Shown: one piece after another, positions 8,946 to 16,253 of the stretch
Layout: each line of letters starts with the position of its first letter
Numbering within the stretch: the first letter of the stretch is position 1
NCBI GenBank assembly: GCA_024279865.1
Contig: JAJRRC010000115.1
Location: forward strand, 1-58,507
DNA: 58,507 nt
Direction of reading: 5' to 3'
DNA from: Planctomycetota bacterium
GTDB lineage: Bacteria; Planctomycetota; Phycisphaerae; Phycisphaerales; Phycisphaeraceae
Translations under genes and position numbers: made by a program
The notes under the pieces: model-generated
What the model saw: the letters and a program-made list of their open reading frames with translations, nothing else
Database searches by the model: none
What the model was told of the DNA's origin: nothing

Positions 8946-10478
8946 CTATTGATCGCTTTCCTCCAGATTTTCCCCAAAAACTTCCGGAGGGATTTCCGGG
9001 GAAATTCCCGGGGGCGGGGGCGGGAGGCGGATGCCTTGGCGTGTGGCAGCCGTCCGCATCATTTGATTGGCCTGCTGAGGTGTCAAGCGTCGCACCGCTT
9101 GTGAGGCCATTTCATGTTCTCCCATTTGTTGGGCAAAAGCACGCTGAAGACGCCATTTCAAAAAACTCTCAAACGCTTGGTTTCTCAAAGGGTCAACCTG
9201 CTCCACTGCCTCGAACAAAATAGCATTGCCTGCAATTAAAAGGTGCAATAGCCGTTGACTGTGACGGTCATGACCCGTCAGATGATTGCAGGCCACCGCC
9301 AGAACCGTATGCAGATTGGCTCGCACGATTTCATCACGCAATCGACCGGCTCGGGCAATATCCTGGCGAACGGCCGTGATCTGAGCCATTTTTGTAACAT
9401 GAGGCTTAAAGGCCAAACGCCCCAAAGCTGCTCGATATTTAAGAAAATGGTAAGAGGTCAACATCTGGTGCAGCAAGGCAGGACTCAATACCGGTTGACG
9501 AAAAAGAACATTGAGCAAGGGAGGTAACTGGCTCTGAATCGGCGGGGCAGGCTGCCAATGATCCGGGGCAGGATCAGGATGTAAAAACCGTTCTGAAGCA
9601 TCAGGATCATCGAACGCCTCGAAATGTTGTTCCGCCAACGGCACACGATTAAGCAACGCCATCTGGTTTTGAACCATCGCCCGGCGAAGCGTTGAAACCG
9701 TTCGATGGTACTGCTCACAAAGTGTTTCCAATGAAACGCCCTGATGAAAAGATCGTGCAATTTGCCGACATTGCGAGGATGTTAATGGGCCTGTGTGATC
9801 AATAAATAAAGGATCGTTTGTATTGTTTGCGTCATTTTGTTCAAGCAAATGTCTTAGCGTTTGCAATGACCATTGGCATTCTTTGACGAGCATGGCAGCA
9901 ACCTGATTTAACGTCCCCCCTGTGGCTTGGTGTAACTCTTGAGCGCGTGCCAACAGCGTTTGGCGTTCAGCATCGGTGAGATAGCGATAGCGACCAGCAT
10001 CAGCGACCCGCTTGGCATGGTCCTTGAGGAATCGGTCAATGGCAGACTGCGTAAAGCCTCGCGTATAACGGCCCGTCTTCTCATTGATAAACCAACGCCA
10101 CCGCAAACCAATCTGACGCCAGCGATGGATGGTTCGAGTGCTGACATGCCACTTTGCAGCGAGGTCTTTGAGTTCAAAAATGGGCTCTTCAACCGGAGCT
10201 TCTGACGAATGACTCAACGCATCAATCAGTAATCGCAGGTCAGGCAAAACCGCTTCGCCGACCACAATGGTGGTGTTCTGGGCTTCGGTTTCACTGTGGT
10301 AGCCTGTAATGCGAAAGTTAATAAAATCAAACGGATAATTCTGGTTGGGGTCCAGTTGATCGTGTAACTTTTCAGCACGCAGAATCTGGGCTTGACGTTT
10401 GTCTTTGGGTGTAAAAAGCAACTGCATGACCAAATTGGCCAAGGGACGGCAATTGTAATTTTTTACATTTCGACTCAT
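8946..10478 (-). CDS. Divergent sigma-70-like protein with N-terminal MerR-like HTH domain
   Basis: The protein has 510 residues and I know no named homologue. Residues about 100-155 resemble a MerR/excisionase-type helix-turn-helix (LAAKWHVSTRTIHRW, then RYTRGFTQSAIDRFL). Residues about 233-270 contain a second HTH-like segment (SLETLCEQYHRTVSTLRRAM). Residues about 330-355 (LSPALLHQMLTSYHFLKYRA) resemble sigma region 1.2, and residues about 380-450 (RDEIVRANLHTVLAVACNHL, LLIAGNAILFEAVEQVDP) resemble regions 2.1-2.3 of sigma-70. No region 4 follows; the C-terminus is a proline-rich tail (485-510) encoded by G/C-rich mini-repeats. The start overlaps the mqnA stop by 4 bp (ATGA, 10475-10478), so it is translationally coupled to menaquinone synthesis. 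It could be a degenerate sigma factor, an anti-sigma-like decoy or a DNA-binding regulator. Confidence 0.65.
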   Translation of the reverse strand: MSRNVKNYNCRPLANLVMQLLFTPKDKRQAQILRAEKLHDQLDPNQNYPFDFINFRITGYHSETEAQNTTIVVGEAVLPDLRLLIDALSHSSEAPVEEPIFELKDLAAKWHVSTRTIHRWRQIGLRWRWFINEKTGRYTRGFTQSAIDRFLKDHAKRVADAGRYRYLTDAERQTLLARAQELHQATGGTLNQVAAMLVKECQWSLQTLRHLLEQNDANNTNDPLFIDHTGPLTSSQCRQIARSFHQGVSLETLCEQYHRTVSTLRRAMVQNQMALLNRVPLAEQHFEAFDDPDASERFLHPDPAPDHWQPAPPIQSQLPPLLNVLFRQPVLSPALLHQMLTSYHFLKYRAALGRLAFKPHVTKMAQITAVRQDIARAGRLRDEIVRANLHTVLAVACNHLTGHDRHSQRLLHLLIAGNAILFEAVEQVDPLRNQAFESFLKWRLQRAFAQQMGEHEMASQAVRRLTPQQANQMMRTAATRQGIRLPPPPPGISPEIPPEVFGENLEESDQ

Positions 10479-11305
10479 GGGTAAAAAATCAAAGGTTTGG
10501 TTTGTTCAAGGAGATCTTGTTGAACTAGCATCTGACCAAAACGCTCAATGGCCTGACGCTCTGGCTGTTCAAGCTGGTACTGAAGGTGTTTGGTGAAATA
10601 CCGCATGGCCAAATCGTCAGGCCAATCATGGACAGAGGCAAACTCTTCCACAAGAGCCTCAATGCGTTGGTGGTTGGCCAAACGGGTTTGTTCAAGCTGT
10701 TGCGGCAAATCGCCAAGGTCCGTTCCCTCGCGGGTCATCCAGACCGCAAAAACAAAAGGCAACTCAGTCAGATTCGCCCATGCTTCACCAAGGTCCAGTT
10801 GATAAGGATAGGTGATGGCTTTGGGGGAATTGGTGACCACCTTGTCACCGATTAAGAGCATCGACTGAGGCCCCTCCGAAGGTATTTTCCGGGCGGGCTT
10901 GGGAGACTGAAAAGGATTCGCACAAAAAGGAATGATGTGAATTGGGCAGTTGTATTGGGCTGCCATGATGATTTGCAAGAGCATGACACTGGTGCGGCTG
11001 TCGGTGTCAGCATGGACTTCAGTGATTTGATCAATGGGGCATTGGCTAAACAATCGCACCGTCAGGGTTTGACGTTGACTGCTGATACAGCCAACAGGGA
11101 CGATTTGTAGTGGGTCTGTGCTTTGGAAATAATCAATCACAGGGCACAAGGCAAGGTCCACTTGGCCTTGAAGCAGATCGCTCAGCAGACGGCTAGGCAC
11201 GTCATATTGCACGTTCACCTGGGGCGAAAATTGTTCGATCCCCGCGATGAGCGGCTTGGCGTTCAGGTAACTGACGCATCCGATGCGGTAACTCTTGGCA
11301 TTCAT
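10475..11305 (-). CDS. mqnA: Chorismate dehydratase MqnA (futalosine menaquinone pathway)
   Basis: The 276-residue protein begins RIGCVSYLNAKPLI and continues with VPSRLLSDLLQGQVDLALCP and TSVMLLQIIM, the MqnA/MqnD-type periplasmic-binding fold signature. MqnA converts chorismate to 3-enolpyruvylbenzoate, the first step of the alternative (futalosine) menaquinone route, in the cytoplasm. The length is normal for MqnA. Other mqn genes are not in the window. The gene is first in an operon with the sigma-like gene and is divergent from the NtrC-type regulator across about 100 bp. A perfect TATAAT lies 7 bases upstream of the ATG, so the mRNA may be leaderless. Confidence 0.92.
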   Translation of the reverse strand: MNAKSYRIGCVSYLNAKPLIAGIEQFSPQVNVQYDVPSRLLSDLLQGQVDLALCPVIDYFQSTDPLQIVPVGCISSQRQTLTVRLFSQCPIDQITEVHADTDSRTSVMLLQIIMAAQYNCPIHIIPFCANPFQSPKPARKIPSEGPQSMLLIGDKVVTNSPKAITYPYQLDLGEAWANLTELPFVFAVWMTREGTDLGDLPQQLEQTRLANHQRIEALVEEFASVHDWPDDLAMRYFTKHLQYQLEQPERQAIERFGQMLVQQDLLEQTKPLIFYP

Positions 11306-11312
11306 CAGACCT

Positions 11313-11318
11313 ATTATA
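11313..11318 (-). promoter_or_regulatory. -10 element of mqnA, leaderless-type promoter
   Basis: TATAAT on the minus strand is separated from the mqnA ATG (11303-11305) by 7 bases, which would put the transcript start at the start codon. I see no good -35 hexamer and no Shine-Dalgarno sequence close enough to be used. Confidence 0.5.
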
Positions 11319-11363
11319 CTGATCCTTTCTAAAAAAATGGAGGCAGAGAATCAAACTCCAGAG

Positions 11364-11392
11364 TTGACCGACTTGCCTGAGCATCGGACAAT
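11364..11392 (+). promoter_or_regulatory. Sigma-70-type promoter of the NtrC-family regulator gene
   Basis: TTGACC (11364-11369) and GACAAT (11387-11392) have a 17-bp spacer. The predicted transcript start, near 11399, is about 6 bases before ATG 11405, leaving almost no leader and no room for a Shine-Dalgarno sequence. Confidence 0.5.
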
Positions 11393-11404
11393 AAGCGGTT
11401 TGCA

Positions 11405-12781
11405 ATGAATACACACAAACTCAACTTGCCGACGGGCCAGATTCTGGTCGTTGATGATGAACCTGATCACGCTGAAGTGATGGCTGAAGCGCTTCAGCGG
11501 CTTGGTCATGTTTGCACCGTGGTCCATGATTTCCCCTCTGCGACCGATGAATTAGAGCACGGACGTTTTGATTTGATTGTCACGGACTTGGTCATGGATA
11601 CCGATGAAGATGGCATGAAAGTGCTGGGCGTGGCCAGGCAAACCCAGGACAACGCAGTCACTATCATGGTTACCGCTCACAGCGATGTGCCGACCGCCAA
11701 AGCCGCCATCAAAGGCGGAGCCTATGACTTTATTGAAAAACCATTGGACCTTGACAGCTTTCGGACCCTGTGCGAACACGCATTGTCTGAAGTTTTGTTA
11801 CGTGGCCAAAATGATCAATTGTACAACCGTCTTGAAGAAAGCTTCGGCATTGAAGGGATCATCGGCCAGTCACCTGCCATGCGGGACCTGATCATCAAAC
11901 TCAAACAAATTGCACCCAGTGACATTCCCGTTCTCATTACCGGTGAATCTGGCACAGGCAAAGAACTGATCGCCCAGGCAATCCATCAGAACTCTCCTCG
12001 CACACGTCAAACCTTTAAACCAGTCAATTGTGCGGGTTTGTCGGAATCTATTTTAGAAAGTGAATTGTTCGGCCACATTCGTGGCGCCTTCACAGGAGCA
12101 GAGCGTGAACGCAAGGGGGTCTTTGAATTTGCAGACAAAGGCACGCTTTTTCTCGATGAAATCGGAGACATGCCGCCTGCGATGCAAGCCAAGCTACTTC
12201 GTGTTCTTGAAAGCGGTGAAGTTGTTCGCGTCGGTTCCAATGACGCCCAACATGTTGACGTGCGTCTTGTTTCAGCAACCAATCATGATTTGGCTCAACG
12301 GGTCAAAGAAGGAAGCTTTCGCGAAGACCTCTATTTTAGAGTCCGAGGCGTCGAACTGCATCTGCCACCCTTGCGTCAACGTCGCGAAGATATTCCCTTG
12401 CTGGTGAATCATTATGCAGCCAACATTGCAGGGAAAATGAAGAAGCCCATGCCAACCATTGCCCCGGACACCATGGCGATCTTGACCGAATTTGATTGGC
12501 CAGGCAATGTCCGTCAGCTCATCAACACGGTGCAGCAAATGGTGATCGTGTGTGATAAAGAATCATTAGAGCCTCGTCATTTGCCCACGGATATTCGTCC
12601 TGTTTTGGCCAGCACCAATGAGATTGATCTCAAGGGTGGAATGAGTCTTGAGCAACTGGAAAAACAGGCGGTTCGTGAAGCATTGCGTATTCATGGCGGA
12701 AACCGTGAAGCTGCCGCAGGGATGCTTGGCATTGGTGAGCGTACGTTGTATCGAAAGCTCAAGGAATATGGATTAAAATAA
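11405..12781 (+). CDS. NtrC-family sigma-54-dependent response regulator
   Basis: The protein has 458 residues in three domains. The receiver (about 12-125) has acidic pocket D17/D18, phosphoacceptor D61 in VTDLVMD, and K112 in FIEKP. The AAA+ domain (about 150-385) has Walker A GESGTGKE (180-187), the sigma-54 contact loop GAFTGA (227-232) and Walker B TLFLDEIGD. The C-terminal Fis-type HTH (about 415-458) contains REAAAGMLGIGERTLYRKL. It should activate sigma-54 promoters after phosphorylation. No histidine kinase is adjacent, so its partner is encoded elsewhere. It is followed after only 7 bp by ispF, then by a PIG-L deacetylase and a NagB-like gene on the same strand, so all four may be co-transcribed. 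Targets cannot be inferred from the window. Confidence 0.95.
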   Translation: MNTHKLNLPTGQILVVDDEPDHAEVMAEALQRLGHVCTVVHDFPSATDELEHGRFDLIVTDLVMDTDEDGMKVLGVARQTQDNAVTIMVTAHSDVPTAKAAIKGGAYDFIEKPLDLDSFRTLCEHALSEVLLRGQNDQLYNRLEESFGIEGIIGQSPAMRDLIIKLKQIAPSDIPVLITGESGTGKELIAQAIHQNSPRTRQTFKPVNCAGLSESILESELFGHIRGAFTGAERERKGVFEFADKGTLFLDEIGDMPPAMQAKLLRVLESGEVVRVGSNDAQHVDVRLVSATNHDLAQRVKEGSFREDLYFRVRGVELHLPPLRQRREDIPLLVNHYAANIAGKMKKPMPTIAPDTMAILTEFDWPGNVRQLINTVQQMVIVCDKESLEPRHLPTDIRPVLASTNEIDLKGGMSLEQLEKQAVREALRIHGGNREAAAGMLGIGERTLYRKLKEYGLK

Positions 12782-12788
12782 ACGAACT

Positions 12789-13292
12789 ATGCCGACAAAC
12801 TCCTCCTTACCTTTTTGTATCGGTCACGGCTTTGATTTGCACCGATTAGAGCCGGGGTTTGATTTGATTGTCGGCGGCGTGAAGCTCGAACATGATCGAG
12901 GGTGCGATGCTCACTCTGATGGCGATGTGGTCTTACACGCAGTCACCGATGCATTGCTCGGCGCGTTGGGGCAGGACGACATTGGGCAGCTTTTTCCAGA
13001 CAATGATCCAAAGTGGAAGGGGGCTGATTCCCGTATTTTTGTCGAGGAAGCTGCTCGCCGCATGACCGACGCGGGCTATGCCATCGGCAATTTGGATGTC
13101 ACCGTCATCTTGCAACGTCCCAAACTCTCAGGCCACAAATCAGACATCCGTCAAAATCTTGCAGCCTTGCTAAATTGTGATCTTTCACAGGTCAATATCA
13201 AAGGCAAAACACACGAAAAAGTAGATGCGGTGGGAGAAGGTCTCGCCATCGCTTGTCATGTGGTCGTTCTATTACAAAAACAAGAACAATGA
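12789..13292 (+). CDS. ispF: 2-C-methyl-D-erythritol 2,4-cyclodiphosphate synthase
   Basis: This 167-residue protein, of typical family length, has the metal-binding motif GFDLH (D16, H18), the SDGDVVLHAVTDALLGA segment (H50 is the third metal ligand) and FPDNDPKWKGADS. IspF converts CDP-ME 2-phosphate to the cyclic diphosphate MEcPP in the non-mevalonate isoprenoid pathway, as a cytoplasmic homotrimer. The C-terminal active-site segment reads KGKTHEKVDAVGEG, slightly unlike the usual T-T-E-K form but still keeping THEK. The start lies 7 bp after the regulator stop. Its own stop overlaps the next ATG (13289-13292, ATGA), so translation of the deacetylase is coupled to it. Confidence 0.95.
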   Translation: MPTNSSLPFCIGHGFDLHRLEPGFDLIVGGVKLEHDRGCDAHSDGDVVLHAVTDALLGALGQDDIGQLFPDNDPKWKGADSRIFVEEAARRMTDAGYAIGNLDVTVILQRPKLSGHKSDIRQNLAALLNCDLSQVNIKGKTHEKVDAVGEGLAIACHVVVLLQKQEQ

Positions 13293-14062
13293 AAATTAAA
13301 AACCTAAAAAGAAAAGTAGCGATGTGCCTCATGGCGCATCCAGATGACTGTGAAATTCTCGCCTATGGCACGCTGGCGTTGCTGGCGAAAAAAGGCTGGA
13401 AAATTCACATCGTCAGCATGTCCCCAGGTGACTGTGGCTCCATGGAGCAGGGGCCAATTGAAATCGCAGCGACCCGTCGAGCCGAAAACGTCAAAGCTGC
13501 AAAAATGATCGGCGCAACCTATCACTGTGCTGAATCACGCTATTTGCACATCTTCTTTGAAGCCAATGCCGTGGACCGCGTGCTCAGCCTCACCCGCAGT
13601 ATTGCACCGACCTTGATGTTCACCCACAGCCTTGTTGATTACACCATGGATCACGAAGAAACCGCCAAAATCGCCCGGCGAGTCAGCTTCGGATACAGCA
13701 TCCCCAATACCTGCACCGGCCCAATCGCCAAAGGCTCCATGGTCCCATGGCTCTACTATGCAGACCCACTCGAAGGGGTCGATCCTTATGGCAATCCCAT
13801 TGCCCCGACCACTTATGTAAACACCGGGTCCACCATGACCGTCAAGGCCAATGCCCTCAAAGCTCATGCGTCCCAACGCGATTGGCTCCAGAAGCATCAT
13901 GGGATGGACCAGTACATCACCTCCATGAAACACTGGAGCAGCATCCGTGGCAAAGAAATCGGCACCCGATATGCTGAAGGTTTCCGTCAGCACAAGGGAC
14001 ATCCCTATCCACAAGATTGTATTTTACAACGTGAACTGGGCGATCTTGTCGTCCATTCTTAA
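13289..14062 (+). CDS. PIG-L/LmbE-family deacetylase
   Basis: The 257-residue product starts at ATG 13289, which overlaps the ispF stop and directly precedes the conserved core; an upstream in-frame start would run through ispF. The zinc-hydrolase signature MAHPDDCEILAYG (H17, D19, D20) is followed by VSMSPGDCGS, RRAENVKAAKMIGA and DYTMDHEETA. PIG-L/LmbE proteins remove N-acetyl groups from GlcNAc-type sugars or their conjugates. There is no signal peptide, so it acts in the cytoplasm. The next gene encodes a glucosamine-6-phosphate isomerase-like protein, which supports a job on N-acetylated amino sugars, but the exact substrate is not fixed by sequence. Confidence 0.9.
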   Translation: MKIKNLKRKVAMCLMAHPDDCEILAYGTLALLAKKGWKIHIVSMSPGDCGSMEQGPIEIAATRRAENVKAAKMIGATYHCAESRYLHIFFEANAVDRVLSLTRSIAPTLMFTHSLVDYTMDHEETAKIARRVSFGYSIPNTCTGPIAKGSMVPWLYYADPLEGVDPYGNPIAPTTYVNTGSTMTVKANALKAHASQRDWLQKHHGMDQYITSMKHWSSIRGKEIGTRYAEGFRQHKGHPYPQDCILQRELGDLVVHS

Positions 14063-14111
14063 TTTAGCTTGTGACTTCCATCATGATTAATTACGAACAA
14101 GGATTTTGATT

Positions 14112-15077
14112 ATGACCCTTGACTTTATGTCGACCCGTGAAGGTTCCTATGCTGGCTCTGCTTATCCTGAAGGTTGGGATTACGAAAAAATCCACAAACT
14201 GACAAGCTATGGCCCAAAAGAATTCGCCAAGCGTCAATCCTTTTGGCATGCCAAGTTTGAGCCTGTCCTCTGCGATGATTCCACCGAGGGTGTTGAATCG
14301 ATGAACGCAATGATGGGCTACGAAATTTTTGACCAAGTAAAACAGGCTGCTACCAAGAAAAAACCCTTGGCCATGATTTTGCCTGTCGGCCCCATGGGTA
14401 TGTACAAATGGGCCGTCTATTTCAGCCTCAAAGAAAAGATCAGTTGGAAACATGTCTCGGGCTTTAATATGGATGAATGGGCTGACGCCAAAGGCAACAG
14501 CGCTCCGGCCAACGCACCAGGCAGCTTTCAAGGCGCGATGGAAAAAGCGTTGTACGGCCCACTGGGCAAATTGACCGTTCCTAAAAAACAACGCTACTTC
14601 GCAACGAAAAAATTGCTTCCTCAATATCCCGAAAAAATCGCGGCCATCCGGAAAAAGGGCGGCAAGCTGGTCGTGACCTACGGCATCGGCCGTGCTTGTC
14701 ATATCGCTTTTTGGGAACCTCACTTTGCCGCGGAATATAAAAGTGAACGAGCTTGGAAAAATGATACCTACCGCTTAGGTGCTGCCTTGCATCCATTGAC
14801 CATCGAACAGAACTCGCTGCATTCATTTGCCAGCCGTATGACGATGATCCCTTTGTCGGCCAATACCATCGGACCTGGCTTGTACACCAAGGCTGACTAC
14901 TGCATCGGCGGGGCAGATGGTTGTCGCGGTGGATACAATTGGCAAGGACAAAGCCTTTGGATGACCCTGCGATATGGTCCTACGCCTTGGGTTCCTAGTT
15001 CTTACATGCCCACGATGCCCGGCCGCTTGTTTGTGACCAAGCCGTTGGCGGGTCCGCTGATTCCTGATGCCAACTAA
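14112..15077 (+). CDS. Glucosamine-6-phosphate isomerase (NagB)-like protein
   Basis: The 321-residue product starts at ATG 14112, with AAGGA about 9 bases upstream. The order of motifs follows NagB/6-phosphogluconolactonase: LPVGPMGMYKWAV (phosphate-binding loop region), FNMDEW (the catalytic aspartate/glutamate segment of NagB), and GIGRACHIAFWEP (compare GIGEDGHIAFNEP of NagB). The last motif lacks the usual E-D-G residues, so activity may differ from true deaminase/isomerase. NagB converts glucosamine-6-phosphate to fructose-6-phosphate and ammonia. Together with the preceding PIG-L gene (49-bp gap) it suggests amino-sugar breakdown. At 321 residues it is longer than E. coli NagB (266), with an extended N-terminus. 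Confidence 0.78.
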   Translation: MTLDFMSTREGSYAGSAYPEGWDYEKIHKLTSYGPKEFAKRQSFWHAKFEPVLCDDSTEGVESMNAMMGYEIFDQVKQAATKKKPLAMILPVGPMGMYKWAVYFSLKEKISWKHVSGFNMDEWADAKGNSAPANAPGSFQGAMEKALYGPLGKLTVPKKQRYFATKKLLPQYPEKIAAIRKKGGKLVVTYGIGRACHIAFWEPHFAAEYKSERAWKNDTYRLGAALHPLTIEQNSLHSFASRMTMIPLSANTIGPGLYTKADYCIGGADGCRGGYNWQGQSLWMTLRYGPTPWVPSSYMPTMPGRLFVTKPLAGPLIPDAN

Positions 15078-15082
15078 ATAAA

Positions 15083-15105
15083 CCACGACCGACTGAAGCC
15101 GATAG
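15083..15105. repeat. Decayed REP-like / IS200-type end hairpin
   Basis: CCACGACCGACTGAAGCCGA and the next few bases (15083-15105) match the hairpin at the IS200/IS605 end (58214-58236) at all but three or four positions, including the CTGAAG loop. Three stem pairs are broken here, so this copy is degenerate. It lies between the stop of the NagB-like gene and the stop of dapF. Confidence 0.5.
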
Positions 15106-15135
15106 CGGTTCCGTTAGATTTATTGCCCACTAAAA

Positions 15136-16107
15136 TCAATCAGGCCAGTTGCCGGTGAAGACTTCCGTGGCTGGACCGGTCATGTAAACATCCCCGGCTT
15201 CACTTCCCAGGGCATTTCCGAAGGTACTTTCGGAGGTGCTTCCGGGGGTGCTTCCGGGGGTGCTTCCGGGGGGGGGCCATTGCAGGGTTAAATCTCCGCC
15301 GGGCAGGTGGGCTAAGATTTCATGATCGGTTTGATTGGTTAACACACCCGCCACGCAGACGGCCGACGCGCCGGTTCCGCAGGCTTGGGTAATCCCGCTA
15401 CCACGTTCCCACGTTCGCATGGTGACTTCAGAGCGGCTATGAATCTGAACAAAGTGAATATTCATTCGTTCGGGGAAAATCGCATGGTTTTCAAGGATCG
15501 GGCCAACCTGTTCCAAAGGAACTTTCGAGACATCTTGGCAATAGAACATGACGTGCGGGTTGCCCATTGACACACAGGTCATTCGTTGATCCAGTTGGCA
15601 GTGTGTGATCCAGTCTGCACCGGCAGGTGTTTGTGACCAGTCCACCAAATCGTTTGTCGGAGCATTGATGATTGGGTCTGTCTGAGGTGTGGGCAATGCC
15701 ACAGGCACCTGGGCGGGGGTCAGAATCGGGGGTCCCATATTCACTCTAATTTGTTCAACAAGGCCAGTGGGATCGAGCGTGTATTCCAAGGTTAAAACGC
15801 CGCGATCGGTTTGGATTTGCATGGGATTGGCCGTGGCGAGGCCGCGGTCATGGGCAAATTTACAGACACATCGGATACCGTTGCCACACATTTGTGATTC
15901 GGACCCGTCGGCATTGAACATTCGCATTCGCACATGCGCCTCCACGCCCGCATCAGGTGGGAGTACAAGGATCAGTCCATCCCCACCCACGCCGGTATGT
16001 CGATGGGCGATTTGAATTGCTAGTGCAGAAGGGTCCGCCACCTGAATTTCAAAGCCGTTGATGTAGACGTAATCGTTGCCAATGCCGTGCATTTTGGTAA
16101 ATCTCAT
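15136..16107 (-). CDS. dapF: Diaminopimelate epimerase
   Basis: The 323-residue protein has the catalytic cysteines in SQMCGNGIRC (C74) and QACGTGASAV (C243), plus the start MRFTKMHGIGNDYVYI, all classic DapF. It interconverts LL- and meso-diaminopimelate for lysine and peptidoglycan synthesis in the cytoplasm. Most DapF proteins are about 275 residues; the extra length comes partly from a low-complexity insert at residues about 278-304 (PPPGSTPGSTPGST and on) between the LQW strand and VYMTGPA. It is encoded by tandem 12-bp G/C-rich repeats and a run of nine C on the coding strand. The promoter is an extended -10 (TGCTATAAT) whose predicted start site falls on the ATG. An IS3 remnant lies directly upstream. 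Confidence 0.95.
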   Translation of the reverse strand: MRFTKMHGIGNDYVYINGFEIQVADPSALAIQIAHRHTGVGGDGLILVLPPDAGVEAHVRMRMFNADGSESQMCGNGIRCVCKFAHDRGLATANPMQIQTDRGVLTLEYTLDPTGLVEQIRVNMGPPILTPAQVPVALPTPQTDPIINAPTNDLVDWSQTPAGADWITHCQLDQRMTCVSMGNPHVMFYCQDVSKVPLEQVGPILENHAIFPERMNIHFVQIHSRSEVTMRTWERGSGITQACGTGASAVCVAGVLTNQTDHEILAHLPGGDLTLQWPPPGSTPGSTPGSTSESTFGNALGSEAGDVYMTGPATEVFTGNWPD

Positions 16108-16113
16108 GGCCAG

Positions 16114-16122
16114 ATTATAGCA
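16114..16122 (-). promoter_or_regulatory. Extended -10 promoter of dapF, leaderless-type
   Basis: On the minus strand TGCTATAAT (perfect -10 with the TGN extension) is followed by 6 bases and the dapF ATG at 16107, so the transcript should start at the start codon. There is no convincing -35. The promoter abuts the IS3-like remnant (16125-16253), and the insertion may have shaped it. Confidence 0.55.
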
Positions 16123-16124
16123 AC

Positions 16125-16253
16125 TGGTACAAAGATTCGGGGCAAGCCACCTCGCTTGAAAATGAGAACCGGCGGCTCAAGAAGTTGGTGGCAGATATGT
16201 CTCTGGACAAAGCGATCCTCACCGAAGCGTTGGATATTGCAAAAAACCTCTAA
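16125..16253 (+). pseudogene. IS3-family OrfA remnant (C-terminal end)
   Basis: The plus-strand frame WYKDSGQATSLENENRRLKK (16125-16184) continues with LVADMSLDKAILTEALDIAK and stops at TAA 16251-16253. This is the leucine-zipper tail of IS3-family OrfA proteins (typically E-E-N-x-R-L-K-R-L-V-A-D). Nothing of the HTH domain or of OrfB is present, so it is a decayed fragment. Its stop codon overlaps the stop codon of the M48 protease gene on the other strand. Confidence 0.78.

Noticed and set aside
13253..13288. Longer start for the PIG-L deacetylase
   Set aside because: The extra codons lie inside ispF; the ATGA overlap at 13289-13292 is the natural coupled start.
15200..15285. Tandem short repeats considered as a CRISPR array
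   Set aside because: The units are 12 bp without spacers, lie inside the dapF frame, and no cas gene is present.
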